A stretch of DNA of 47,108 nucleotides, from positions 1 to 47,108 of the forward strand of contig CAZNLJ010000037.1 of the NCBI GenBank assembly GCA_964573725.1. Reading direction: 5' to 3'. The stretch is from UBA6168 sp964573725. GTDB taxonomy: Bacteria > Bacteroidota > Bacteroidia > Chitinophagales > Saprospiraceae. Positions 15,847 through 24,025 of this stretch are shown here, piece after piece. Both the position numbers and the translations under genes were made by a program. Numbering within the stretch: the stretch's first letter is position 1; each line of letters begins with the position of its first letter. Under the pieces are notes generated by a model. It saw only the letters and a program-made list of their open reading frames with translations. It was not told where the DNA came from and did no database searches.

Positions 15847-18447
15847 TCAATCGGCTGACAAACGGATAGGAAACTGAAGACGAGCACCGGCCGTGGTCGG
15901 TACAACCAGCCAATACATCCCGGCGGGCAGGTCATCCACCGGAAGCGCATGTAGTCCGGCAGCCGGCACGAAGGTCCGCATTTCCCGACCCAGGGCATCC
16001 ACCAGCCGGGCCATTCCGCTGTCATCGGGCCAGGAGTCCGCCACTTCCACATATACAGTCCGATGTGCAGGATTGGGGAACACCCGAATCCCGGGCAGGA
16101 CCGGTTCGGACGGGGACGGGGTCGGCAGGGAAACCGACAATTCCCTGGCCAAGGCATTGCCACAAAAATCGTTGTAAGCAGCCAGGGTCACCATATAAGA
16201 ACCTGGAACGGCGTAGGTATGGACCGGCTGTTCCGCAGCGGAAGCATTACCGTCCCCGAAATCCCAATACCAAGCCGTTCCGCCCTGTGACAAATTGGAG
16301 AAAGTGACCGTGAGTCCGTCGGCCTGCGCCTCGAAATCGGCTGCCGGAGGTACCACCACGGTAACCCATTGTTCGCGCAGCAGCGAGTCCGTGCCGCCGG
16401 GACCGGCGACGATGAGCCCGACATCAAAAACACCCGGCTGGAGGTAAGTCACCGCCACCGAGGAATCCGAGGATGTGGTCGGTGCGCCCCCGGAGAAGGA
16501 CCAGGATCGTTGGGACACAGCTCCGGAGGAAGTATCCCGGAAGACCAGTGTGAGCGGGAGGCAGCCGCCCGGGTTGCCGTCCACCGTGAAACCGGCGAGG
16601 AGAGCGGGGACAAGCTGGACAAAAGTATCGAAGACGACCGTATCGCATACGGACCAGGCGGTCAGGGAAACCAGGTAGGTCCCCTCGACCGCGTACGTAT
16701 GGACCGGATCCGGCAACAGGCTGGTGGCGCCGTCCCCGAAATCCCAAAGGAAGCCGGTTGCAGCGGCGGCGGAATTGGAGAAAGAGACCGTGGTACCATC
16801 GATTTGGAACCCGAAGGAAGGCTGGGGATCCGGAAGTACCGTCAGCACAGCTTGCGGGGAGAAGAGGGTATCTCCGCAAGCGTTCCAGATACGGCAGCGA
16901 AAAGAAAGCCCGTCCGGGGCGGGGAAGGCAGCCAGCCACACCAGGGAATCCGATTGGATACCGGCATAAGCGGGGCTGGCCGCGGGTATGTCCGACCATC
17001 CGCCGCCGTCATCCACTTGCCATTGGTACTGGAGGGGAAAAGAGCCGAGCGCCGCTACGACGAACGAGGCGGGGTCGCCCACACAAACGGTCGTATCGGA
17101 GGGAGGTACCCCTATGCCCAGGGACTGGAAGGGAATATCGCCGCCGGGAATGAGGGGGGCTTGGCCGAGCAGACTCCCGTCCGTACCGGGCATGGCCCCG
17201 TTGGAAAGGGAACTGCATTGGCCGGATGCGACCGTATTCAGTCCGGCCGATCCGCCGGCAACCTGGACCGAGAGCAGATTGGGCAGGTTCGAGCGCACCA
17301 GTCCGCCGCCCCCTCCCCCACCCGGTCCGAAGCATCGATTGGCACTGTTAGCGACATGGCCGCCTTGACCACCGGAAGCGGAGACCGACAATTCACCGGC
17401 GAGGAAATCCGCCCCGACCCAAACCATGCCGCCACCGCCGCCGCCACCGGCCCCATCGCCGGAGGCCAGGCCCGGTGACTGGCCGTCGGCGGAGATGGTC
17501 CGGGGTCCGTTGGCTGTTATGATGGTATCCGCCAGCAGGATGACGATGCCGCCACCCCGGCCTCCGCCGCTGCCGGCACCGATGTCGTCCGTATGCCCGG
17601 CACCGCCGCCGCCGCCCGGGAAGAGGCGGTCGCCGAATCCCTGGAGGGACTTGCCGCCCCGTCCCGGAAATTCACCCTGGCAGCCGAAAGGAGTGTTGGA
17701 AGCTTGCTCCCCACCCTGTCCGCCGATGGCCAGGAGACTGCCGCCGCCACCGCCGGTATTGTGGTCGTTACCCCCGCCGCCGCCGTTCGCCTGGGCACCC
17801 CGCCCGTGTTCCCGGCCCGGAATGAATTCGGCGACCCCCTCCCCTTTCGCCGCGCCCCGCCAGTTGCCGGCATTGTAATAATAGCCGGATATCCCGACCA
17901 GGAAATTGCATCCCGAATTCACCACCCCCACCTGTCCCCCCCGGAATCCTGCCGCACTGACATCCAGGTCCGCCGCAAGGGTGAGGGTCCCGTGCACCTG
18001 CAAGGCCAGGACCCCGCCGGTCTGGCCGTCCCACGGTGCCGCCAACAAGGGGGCTTCCACATAAGCATCCTGAAAAAGCGGGAAGGAGACCAACTGGACC
18101 GATTGGGCGGGATCGTAAGGATACAGGGTGTGGTAACGGAGGGTCAGGGACGAACCGTCTACCGCCAGGATCTCATTGCGTTCGAAGCGACCGGCCCCGC
18201 CGATATCGAGGAGCTGACCGAAAGCGGCGGAATTGGACGCATCGATCTGCGCCCCTTTCAGCTGCATCAACAACACCGGGTCTCCCGGCTGGAAACCGGT
18301 GGTATCATCCACGGTCAGGGCGGCGGCACAGGAATCGATCGCCAGGACCTGTGCATAGCGGTTGATGACACCGGACAAAGGGGACTGAGCGTAGGAGACG
18401 GTTGCTGTCAAGACCGGAAGCAGGCAGCAGATTGAAAATGTTTTCAT
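15847..18447 (-). CDS. Secreted glycine-rich PKD-domain protein with T9SS type A sorting domain
   Basis: The 866-residue product starts at ATG 18447 (signal peptide FSICCLLPVLTATVSYAQ; a longer frame to 18519 lacks support). Residues 25-170 form a conserved secreted N-terminal module (VDDTTGFQPGDPVLLMQLKGAQID). Residues 170-430 are very rich in glycine, with runs such as GGGGGNDHN and GGGGGGMVW between short beta strands. An Ig-like segment follows, then two PKD domains with WDFGDG (about 570-650 and 730-795) around a third PKD-like unit. The C-terminal ~75 residues (VFPNPAHRTVYVEV ... DLPAGMYWLVV) are a type A T9SS sorting signal. Predicted to be exported and surface-attached or released; no enzymatic motif is recognised. 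Its own promoter motif lies 38 bases upstream. Confidence 0.85.
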   Translation of the reverse strand: MKTFSICCLLPVLTATVSYAQSPLSGVINRYAQVLAIDSCAAALTVDDTTGFQPGDPVLLMQLKGAQIDASNSAAFGQLLDIGGAGRFERNEILAVDGSSLTLRYHTLYPYDPAQSVQLVSFPLFQDAYVEAPLLAAPWDGQTGGVLALQVHGTLTLAADLDVSAAGFRGGQVGVVNSGCNFLVGISGYYYNAGNWRGAAKGEGVAEFIPGREHGRGAQANGGGGGNDHNTGGGGGSLLAIGGQGGEQASNTPFGCQGEFPGRGGKSLQGFGDRLFPGGGGGAGHTDDIGAGSGGGRGGGIVILLADTIITANGPRTISADGQSPGLASGDGAGGGGGGGMVWVGADFLAGELSVSASGGQGGHVANSANRCFGPGGGGGGGLVRSNLPNLLSVQVAGGSAGLNTVASGQCSSLSNGAMPGTDGSLLGQAPLIPGGDIPFQSLGIGVPPSDTTVCVGDPASFVVAALGSFPLQYQWQVDDGGGWSDIPAASPAYAGIQSDSLVWLAAFPAPDGLSFRCRIWNACGDTLFSPQAVLTVLPDPQPSFGFQIDGTTVSFSNSAAAATGFLWDFGDGATSLLPDPVHTYAVEGTYLVSLTAWSVCDTVVFDTFVQLVPALLAGFTVDGNPGGCLPLTLVFRDTSSGAVSQRSWSFSGGAPTTSSDSSVAVTYLQPGVFDVGLIVAGPGGTDSLLREQWVTVVVPPAADFEAQADGLTVTFSNLSQGGTAWYWDFGDGNASAAEQPVHTYAVPGSYMVTLAAYNDFCGNALARELSVSLPTPSPSEPVLPGIRVFPNPAHRTVYVEVADSWPDDSGMARLVDALGREMRTFVPAAGLHALPVDDLPAGMYWLVVPTTAGARLQFPIRLSAD

Positions 18448-18484
18448 CGGGTCGCTGTCATTTGGTGAATATCGGCGGGACAGC

Positions 18485-18492
18485 CAAATATA
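18485..18492 (-). promoter_or_regulatory. Candidate promoter of the PKD-domain protein gene
   Basis: On the minus strand the bases read TATATTTG, a full match to the Bacteroidota -7 consensus TAnnTTTG, 38 bases upstream of the ATG at 18447. No clear -33 TTTG at usual spacing. Confidence 0.5.
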
Positions 18493-18641
18493 ACGAATTT
18501 TCGGCAAGCATTTGACCACATGGTCCGCCTTCCCGGCGAATACCGACAGCCGGCGCCATCGGGAACGGAGGGAAATGCCGGAGCGGGAACGGAAGCGGGC
18601 TTTTTTCCAGGTATCGAGTAGGTGGATTTAAATAAATCCCA

Positions 18642-18649
18642 TACATTTG
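18642..18649 (+). promoter_or_regulatory. Candidate promoter of rpsP
   Basis: TACATTTG matches TAnnTTTG and is followed by a leader of about 100 bases to the rpsP ATG at 18759. AT-rich sequence precedes it. Confidence 0.55.
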
Positions 18650-18758
18650 CGACCGCTAAATCCTACCGGCCGTTTTCGGCGTAGGTAGGGATGTATACAC
18701 CAGGACATCACCGTGCCGCCCGACGAGGCGACGGGAACTTGTCCGCAACATTTAAAAC

Positions 18759-19265
18759 ATGGCCGTCAAAATCAGACTTCAGCGCAAAGGCAAGAAAAAG
18801 CAGCCTTTCTATCACATCGTCATCGCGGATGCCCGTTCCCCCCGGGATGGCCGATTCATCGAAAAAATCGGGACCTACAATCCCCTGACCTCCCCCGCTA
18901 CCATTGATATCGACCGGGACAAAGCCTTCGATTGGCTGTCCAAAGGTGCCCAACCGACCGAGACGGTCCGTGCCATCCTGCGTTTCAAAGGCGTGTTGTA
19001 TCGTACGCATGTCATGCGCGGCGTAGCCAAGGGTGCCCACACGGAAGAGGCTGCCATGCAGAAATACCAGGATTACATCTCCGCCAAGGATGCCAAGACG
19101 GCGGCCCGTGCGGAAAAGACCCGCCAGGAAAAGATGGCCCGCCATGCGAAGATCGCCGGATTGGGCATCGAGAAGGTGGTGCCGGAAAAAGTGGTTCCGA
19201 AAGTGGAGGTACAGGAGCCGACTCCGCCGCCGGCTGCCGAGCCGGAAGAAACTGCTGCGGAGTAA
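18759..19265 (+). CDS. rpsP: 30S ribosomal protein S16 with long C-terminal tail
   Basis: Small-subunit ribosomal protein. The first ~80 residues are canonical S16 (MAVKIRLQRKGKKKQPFYHI, SPRDGRFIEKIGTYNPL, WLSKGAQPTETVRAIL). The protein then continues to 168 residues, whereas S16 is typically 80-90. The extension is charged and Lys/Ala-rich, with a final low-complexity Pro/Glu tail (VQEPTPPPAAEPEETAAE). Long S16 tails occur in other Bacteroidota, so this is more likely lineage-typical than a fusion. It stands as a single gene with its own promoter motif and a strong intrinsic terminator 55 bases after the stop; the common rimM/trmD neighbours are absent here. Confidence 0.95.
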   Translation: MAVKIRLQRKGKKKQPFYHIVIADARSPRDGRFIEKIGTYNPLTSPATIDIDRDKAFDWLSKGAQPTETVRAILRFKGVLYRTHVMRGVAKGAHTEEAAMQKYQDYISAKDAKTAARAEKTRQEKMARHAKIAGLGIEKVVPEKVVPKVEVQEPTPPPAAEPEETAAE

Positions 19266-19320
19266 ACGTAAGACATCTTCCGGTGCGGCCGGTAAATTCC
19301 TGTCGTAACCGATAACCAAA

Positions 19321-19362
19321 GCGAGTGGCGGCCTCCGAGGAGGTCCGCCACTCGCTTTTTTT
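19321..19362 (+). terminator. Rho-independent terminator of rpsP
   Basis: An 11-bp perfect stem (19321-19331 with 19345-19355) is extended by three more pairs after a one-base bulge, with a six-base loop and a run of seven T (19356-19362). Confidence 0.92.
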
Positions 19363-19829
19363 ATACCTCCCCTACCAGTAACCGCGTAAGGAACCCGGAA
19401 GCCTGTTATGCTACCCGGAAGAAAGGATTTTCGAAACGAACCCCGGGGATAGATTCGGCCGATAACACGGCATCCGCACAACTACCTGGCCCTGCCGGGG
19501 GTGCCAAACCAAACCATCCTCCGACAGAACCGCCCCGGAAAGGAATGGCTTCCCGAAGCGAAGCTCCGGAAGCGAGACCGTCAGCAAGCCTATATGACAA
19601 ACGCTACCCCGATCTACCCCCGGAAAGGGCTGCCCTCATTTTCCATTGGCCATGCCCATTCAGGCTTGACCAAGCCGGCCCGGTGGTTCCGGGTATATCG
19701 GCAGCCCCGCGGATACCGGCCAGGATTGCGACGTGCGTCAGGTAGCGCGTTCAGGACTGCATCTCATCTTCCGCACCTCAACCACACAAAATAATTAATT
19801 ACAATACATTGATTTTCTGTTGTTCTTAG

Positions 19830-19983
19830 TCATCAAACCCGCTGATGTGCAACGCCCTGCACCCAAAAAAATTTCTTAGGCCGGCCGTCGGCGCGCCCCC
19901 CCCGGGCGCCGGCCCGCCAGTCCAAAAGGCGGGTAGCGGCCTAAAGAACCGTTGGTTATTCGTAGCTTACGTTTTTATAAAAA
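19830..19983. repeat. Left copy of a ~150-bp sequence flanking the gap
   Basis: Matches 19994-20149 at a nearly constant offset of 164-166 bases. Identical blocks include the 18-base block at 19962-19979 (also at 20128-20145) and TCCAAAAGGCGG at 19921 (also at 20087). Differences are mostly in long C/G runs and look like sequencing noise rather than mutation. Confidence 0.75.
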
Positions 19984-19993
19984 NNNNNNNNNN
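19984..19993. other. Assembly gap (10 N)
   Basis: Ten undetermined bases joining two sequence ends that carry the same ~150-bp sequence. Confidence 0.99.
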
Positions 19994-20149
19994 ATAAAAC
20001 AACCCCGGGTCTTGCAACCCCCTCCAACAAAAAAATTTTGTTTTGCCCGCCCGTGGGCGCGCCCCTGGGTCCCCGCGGCCGGCCTGTCCAAAAGGCGGTA
20101 AGCGCCATAAAGACCCTTTGGTTATGCGTAGCTTACGTTTTTATACAAT
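19994..20149. repeat. Right copy of the ~150-bp sequence flanking the gap
   Basis: Second noisy copy of 19830-19983. The likely reading is that both ends of the join represent one and the same locus, so the real distance between rpsP and the next gene would be shorter by about 165 bases. Confidence 0.75.
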
Positions 20150-20263
20150 CATGCGAACCTGGCAATCAACATATTCGATTTGGTTCTTCCAGGTGCGAAT
20201 GTTGAGCTACTTGTCCGCGGAGTAGGTGAACATCGCTGGATGCGATTGCCGGGAAGCAGGATT

Positions 20264-20292
20264 AAAAAAAAAGCGCGGGATAAATCCCGCGC
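20264..20292 (-). terminator. Rho-independent terminator of the HYR-repeat gene
   Basis: On the minus strand, a perfect 9-bp stem (GCGCGGGAT/ATCCCGCGC, 20284-20292 with 20273-20281) with a 2-base loop is followed by nine T (complement of 20264-20272). It lies about 95 bases after the stop at 20388. A closely related hairpin recurs at 47066-47089. Confidence 0.88.
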
Positions 20293-20387
20293 CTATACTT
20301 GAATGCGTTACAAAAAACATTGGTTACCAATACAACTTAACCATGGCAGCAGCCATTACTGGTCCGGGCCATGTGCCATGGGGTGTT

Positions 20388-23300
20388 TCAATACGGAATA
20401 ATCGACATCGTCGCCAGCGGCTGCATGGTCACCACGCTGCCGTCCTCCACGAGCAGCGTCCGGCCGACGGCATGCACCCCGGTGGATACCAGCACCGTAT
20501 GACCGGCAGGGATGACGACATCGTTGCAGGTATAGGGTGTGAAGCCCGAGTCCCAGTTCTTGCCGTCGCCCCAATGGAGGCCGTCCCCGTTACCGGTCCA
20601 GGTCACTACCTGGTCGGACACCGTCTCCACCACTTCCGTCACCGGCGGGAGGGTACAACCGCTGCCCCCGAACAGGGTCGCGACGCAGATGTAGGTGCCG
20701 GCGGTCATGTTGTCGTGGACCGGATTGAACTGGTAATTGTTGCCTGCATCCACCGAGTAGCCCCATTGACCGCCGTTCGGGCCGCCGACGATGGTCATGG
20801 TCAGGGTGCCGTCGAACTCTCCGCAGTTTTCCGGCGTGCTGGTCACGATCAGGTCCGGAGCGTCCACCGTCACCGTCGCCTGGCAGGTCCGGCTGTTGCC
20901 GTTGCCGTCGGAAACCGTCAGGGTGACCAGGTTCGGACCGTCGTTGATGCAATTGAACTGGGCAGGGCTGACCCCGATCGGCTGGAGGGTCCCGCAGTTG
21001 TCGTAGGAGGCGGCCAGGTCCAGCACCGAAGCCGGATCCAGGATGGCCAGGCCGGCCAGGACGATGGTGGTGTCCTTGCAGACCACGACCGGCTTGATCT
21101 TGTCCTGGACCGTGACGGTGGCCTGGCAAGTGGCCGTGTTGCCATGGATGTCCGTGGCCGTCAGCACCACCGTATTGGCACCGAGGTCGGCGCAATCGAA
21201 GCCCGTCTGGCTCAGGTAAAGCGTATCGATGCCGCAGGCGTCGGTGGTCCCGTTGTCAACCTGCGATACGGACAAGGTCGCCTGTCCTGCCATATCCAGC
21301 TGGATGGTGACCGGCTGGCAGAGCATGGCCGGAGCGACCAGGTCCTGCACCGTCACCGTCGAGGAGCAGGTGGAGGAGTTCCCATTGTTGTCCGTGACCG
21401 TCAGGATGACCGTGTTTCCGCCGACGTGGCTGCAGTCGAAATTTGTTTGGCTCAGCGACAGCGAGGCGATGCCGCAGGCATCCGTCGAGCCGTTGTCGAC
21501 GGCTGCCGCCGTGGTGCCGCCGGTGCCGGCGGCATTGAGGGAGACCGTTACGGCCTGGCAATTCGCTACCGGAGCGACCAGGTCCTGCACGGTGACCGTC
21601 GAAGAGCAGGTCGAGACGTTCCCATTGTTGTCTGTGACCGTCAGGATGACCGTGTTTCCGCCGACGTGGCTGCAGTCGAAGTTTGTTTGGCTCAGCGACA
21701 GCGAGGCGATGCCGCAGGCATCCGTCGAGCCGTTGTCGACGGCTGCCGCCGTGGTGCCGCCGGTGCCGGCGGCATTGAGGGAGACCGTTACGGCCTGGCA
21801 ATTCGCTACCGGAGCGACCAGGTCCTGCACGGTGACTGTCACCTGGCAGGAATCCAAATTGCCGTAATTGTCTGTCGCCACCATCGTTACGGTGTTGTTA
21901 CCAACCTCGGCACAGCCGAAGCTCGTTTGGTCCAGCACCAGGCTGGCGATGCCGCCGGGGTCCGTGGTGCCGTTGTCCACCATGGCGGTGGTCAGGGTAC
22001 CCTGGCCGGCAGCGTCCAGTTGGACGGTGGCGGATTGGCAGGCCATGGCAGGCGGCAGGATGTCGGCCACCGTCAACGTCGCCGTACAGGTGGACGAGTT
22101 GCCGGAGCTGTCCGTCACCGTCAGGGTCACGGTATTCTGGCCGATGTCCGCACTGGTGAAGCTCGTCTGGCCGAGGGTTAGGAATTGGATGCCGCAAGCG
22201 TCCGTCGAGCCGTTGTCGACCGATGCGGCCGTGGTGTTACCGTTGCCCATTGCATCCAGGTTGACCGTCAGGTCCTGGCATTGGGTGGCCGGTGAGACCG
22301 TATCCAGCACCGTCACATCGGCGGTGCAGGTCGAACTGTTGCCGGAGGAATCCGTCACCGTCAGGGTCACCGTGACGCCGATGCCTGCCTGGCTGCCCGG
22401 CTTCTGAGCCCCGTAGCTCAGGTCGCTGCAGTCGAAGCTGCTGTCGTCCAGAACCAGCGTTTCGATGCCGCAAGCGTCCGTGGAGTTGTTATTGATATCC
22501 GAGGCCGTGATACTTGCCTGACCCATGCCGTCCAGGTAGACCGTCAGGTCCTGGCACTGGGCGGCCGGCGAGACCGTATCCGAAACCGTCACCAGGGCGA
22601 TACAGGAATCGCGGTTGCCGGCGCTGTCGACCACCGTCAGTTGGACGCTGGTACCGGCCAGGTCGACGCAGCTGAAGCCCGTCTGGCCGAGGGTCAGCGA
22701 AGCGATGCCGCAACCGGCCGTCGAGTTGCTGTCCACTGCGGTGGCCGTCAAGGTCCCGTTGCCGCTGGCGTCGAGGTAGACCGTCACCGGCTGGCACAAT
22801 GCCTTCGGCGGCGGGCAGAAGAAACCAATGGTGAAGGCGTCGTAATCGTCCGGCAGCACCGTTTGCGAGGAGACTGTGCCGGTGCCGGCGAGCGTGCCGG
22901 TGGTGCCTGTGTTCCCGAGACTTACCCATTGGCTGCCGTCCCAGCCGGCGACGACCAGCTGGTCCAGGTCCAGAGCGGTGGCGGCCAGGTTGCTGCTGCT
23001 GTCGAAATGCAGGGTGAGAACGGTGCTGTCCGCGCCGAGGATGTCCCAGTATTCCTGGTCGGACACCCCGTACAGGCCCGTCGCCAGAGAAGTCGTGGCG
23101 AAAGGCGCGCCCCCCGGCAGGGTGGCTGCGGCCGGGTCGCCGGAGAAGTACGCCGCCCGGAAGTTCGTCCCGCAGCTGCCGACCACACCGGCGCGGCCGA
23201 ACTTCGTGCCATCGCCGATGGGAACAGTGAAGGGGCCGTCACCCGACCAGCCCGCATAGCCGTCGACATGGCGTGTGACGCTGTCATCGGAGAACGAACT

Positions 23301-23795
23301 TCCCTCCAGGAAGTGGAGGAAGTGGCTCGGGTCCGAGCGGTCGGTGGCTATCATGCCGGTGCTCCAAGTCAGGGTGCCGGCGATCTGCCATTCGTTGTCG
23401 AGCGCGATATGGCGGGACAACTGCACATCGAACATCCGCAGGGGGGCGGAGCCGCCGATGGTGGTAGAGTCGACCGACGGACCAAAGATATTGGTGCTAC
23501 CGACGGCGGACATCGGACGGTCGGGGGGGGCTTGACACAGGTCACCGTAATCCGCCGAGCAATCGGCGCTCGTCCGGTCCGAGAAGCCCCCGTCATTCAC
23601 CAGGCTGGTGACCCGGGTGTATTCCACGGTCCCACGGTTGATGAAAGTGCCGCCGGTGGCCACGGAAAGGTCGGCCGACCAGAAGGATTGGAGTCCTGTC
23701 ACCTGCTCGCAGCCCCGCACGGTATGCTGGGCATGCAGGCTGCCTAGCACGGTACAGAGCAGCAAGACGGACAGGATGCCTGTATTTATTTTCAT
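20388..23795 (-). CDS. Large secreted protein with eight Ig/HYR-like repeats, no sorting domain seen
   Basis: The 1135-residue product has a signal peptide (MKINTGILSVLLLCTVLGSL, cleavage after HAQ) and a unique N-terminal region (about 25-330) with no family recognised. Eight consecutive repeats of about 80 residues follow (about 332-980). Their consensus is CQ-TV-LD-G ... VDNGSTDACGI-SL-L-QT-F-C ... NTV-LTVTD--GN-STC--TVTVQD--AP. They resemble HYR/Ig-like beta-sandwich repeats of Bacteroidota adhesins. The tail (980-1135) includes WTGNGDGLHWGDGKNWDSG and DVVIPAGHTVLVSTG, the kind of segment that normally precedes a type A sorting domain. Here the protein ends right after it, and the terminator follows, so no sorting domain fits. 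Repeats five and six are almost identical in DNA. Probably surface or matrix protein; ligand unknown. Confidence 0.85.
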   Translation of the reverse strand: MKINTGILSVLLLCTVLGSLHAQHTVRGCEQVTGLQSFWSADLSVATGGTFINRGTVEYTRVTSLVNDGGFSDRTSADCSADYGDLCQAPPDRPMSAVGSTNIFGPSVDSTTIGGSAPLRMFDVQLSRHIALDNEWQIAGTLTWSTGMIATDRSDPSHFLHFLEGSSFSDDSVTRHVDGYAGWSGDGPFTVPIGDGTKFGRAGVVGSCGTNFRAAYFSGDPAAATLPGGAPFATTSLATGLYGVSDQEYWDILGADSTVLTLHFDSSSNLAATALDLDQLVVAGWDGSQWVSLGNTGTTGTLAGTGTVSSQTVLPDDYDAFTIGFFCPPPKALCQPVTVYLDASGNGTLTATAVDSNSTAGCGIASLTLGQTGFSCVDLAGTSVQLTVVDSAGNRDSCIALVTVSDTVSPAAQCQDLTVYLDGMGQASITASDINNNSTDACGIETLVLDDSSFDCSDLSYGAQKPGSQAGIGVTVTLTVTDSSGNSSTCTADVTVLDTVSPATQCQDLTVNLDAMGNGNTTAASVDNGSTDACGIQFLTLGQTSFTSADIGQNTVTLTVTDSSGNSSTCTATLTVADILPPAMACQSATVQLDAAGQGTLTTAMVDNGTTDPGGIASLVLDQTSFGCAEVGNNTVTMVATDNYGNLDSCQVTVTVQDLVAPVANCQAVTVSLNAAGTGGTTAAAVDNGSTDACGIASLSLSQTNFDCSHVGGNTVILTVTDNNGNVSTCSSTVTVQDLVAPVANCQAVTVSLNAAGTGGTTAAAVDNGSTDACGIASLSLSQTNFDCSHVGGNTVILTVTDNNGNSSTCSSTVTVQDLVAPAMLCQPVTIQLDMAGQATLSVSQVDNGTTDACGIDTLYLSQTGFDCADLGANTVVLTATDIHGNTATCQATVTVQDKIKPVVVCKDTTIVLAGLAILDPASVLDLAASYDNCGTLQPIGVSPAQFNCINDGPNLVTLTVSDGNGNSRTCQATVTVDAPDLIVTSTPENCGEFDGTLTMTIVGGPNGGQWGYSVDAGNNYQFNPVHDNMTAGTYICVATLFGGSGCTLPPVTEVVETVSDQVVTWTGNGDGLHWGDGKNWDSGFTPYTCNDVVIPAGHTVLVSTGVHAVGRTLLVEDGSVVTMQPLATMSIIPY
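21340..21819 (-). repeat. Two near-identical 240-bp tandem repeats inside the HYR-repeat gene
   Basis: Units 21340-21579 and 21580-21819 differ at only about ten positions by eye, mostly near the low-coordinate end, while other units of the array are strongly diverged. They encode repeats six and five (about residues 659-818). This points to a recent duplication or to gene conversion. Confidence 0.85.
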
Positions 23796-23855
23796 GATGT
23801 TTTATTTAAATGACGGTCAGGGTCCTCCCACGGACCCTCCCGATGGTGAGGATAG

Positions 23856-23883
23856 GCCGGGAGGACCTGCAGGTCCTCCCGGC
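23856..23883. promoter_or_regulatory. 28-bp perfect palindrome in the leader of the HYR-repeat gene
   Basis: Bases 23856-23883 form a perfect inverted repeat centred on CTGCAG, starting GCCGGGAGGACC. It lies about 60 bases upstream of the ATG at 23795 and is not followed by a T-run on either strand. A second small hairpin with the same core (AGGGTCC/GGACCCT, 23819-23825 with 23832-23838) lies between it and the gene. It could be an operator, an RNA hairpin in the leader, or a processing/attenuation site; I cannot tell which. Confidence 0.5.
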
Positions 23884-24025
23884 TCGATGGCCGAAGTATC
23901 CTTAATTTGAAATATTCGGTTGCTTCGCGGTGATGCGACTTCGCTGAAGACTATCCCGATCGACAGCTTGTATTAAGGCCCGGTATATCAAAATTCCTAA
24001 ATAGTCAAATAGTCAAAGGATCGAA

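Larger units (their letters stand above)
18448..18758. other. Divergent promoter region between PKD-domain protein and rpsP
   Basis: Holds two divergent -7-type motifs listed separately (18485-18492 minus strand, 18642-18649 plus strand). No small gene is supported. The rpsP leader would be about 100 bases; I cannot identify a structured autoregulatory element in it. Confidence 0.5.
19363..20387. other. Intergenic region with assembly gap
   Basis: About 1 kb without a supported gene. Bases 19363-19800 show only short, uncharacteristic open frames. 19830-20149 is a duplicated noisy sequence around a run of N (listed separately). 20150-20260 is unique sequence without a recognised RNA gene. 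The minus-strand terminator of the next gene is at 20264-20292. A short inverted repeat (ATTGGT/ACCAAT, about 20319-20331) lies between that terminator and the stop at 20388. Confidence 0.6.

Noticed and set aside
19863..20100. Structured RNA gene suggested by GC-rich hairpins on both sides of the gap.
   Set aside because: The sequence differs between the two copies in its G/C runs and is evidently of poor quality, so any folding would be unreliable.
22641..23747. Plus-strand frames of several hundred codons antisense to the HYR-repeat and FISUMP genes (also 20226-22181 and 24467-25354).
   Set aside because: Composition is that of antisense shadows of repetitive, GC-rich genes; the minus-strand proteins have signal peptides and recognisable domains.
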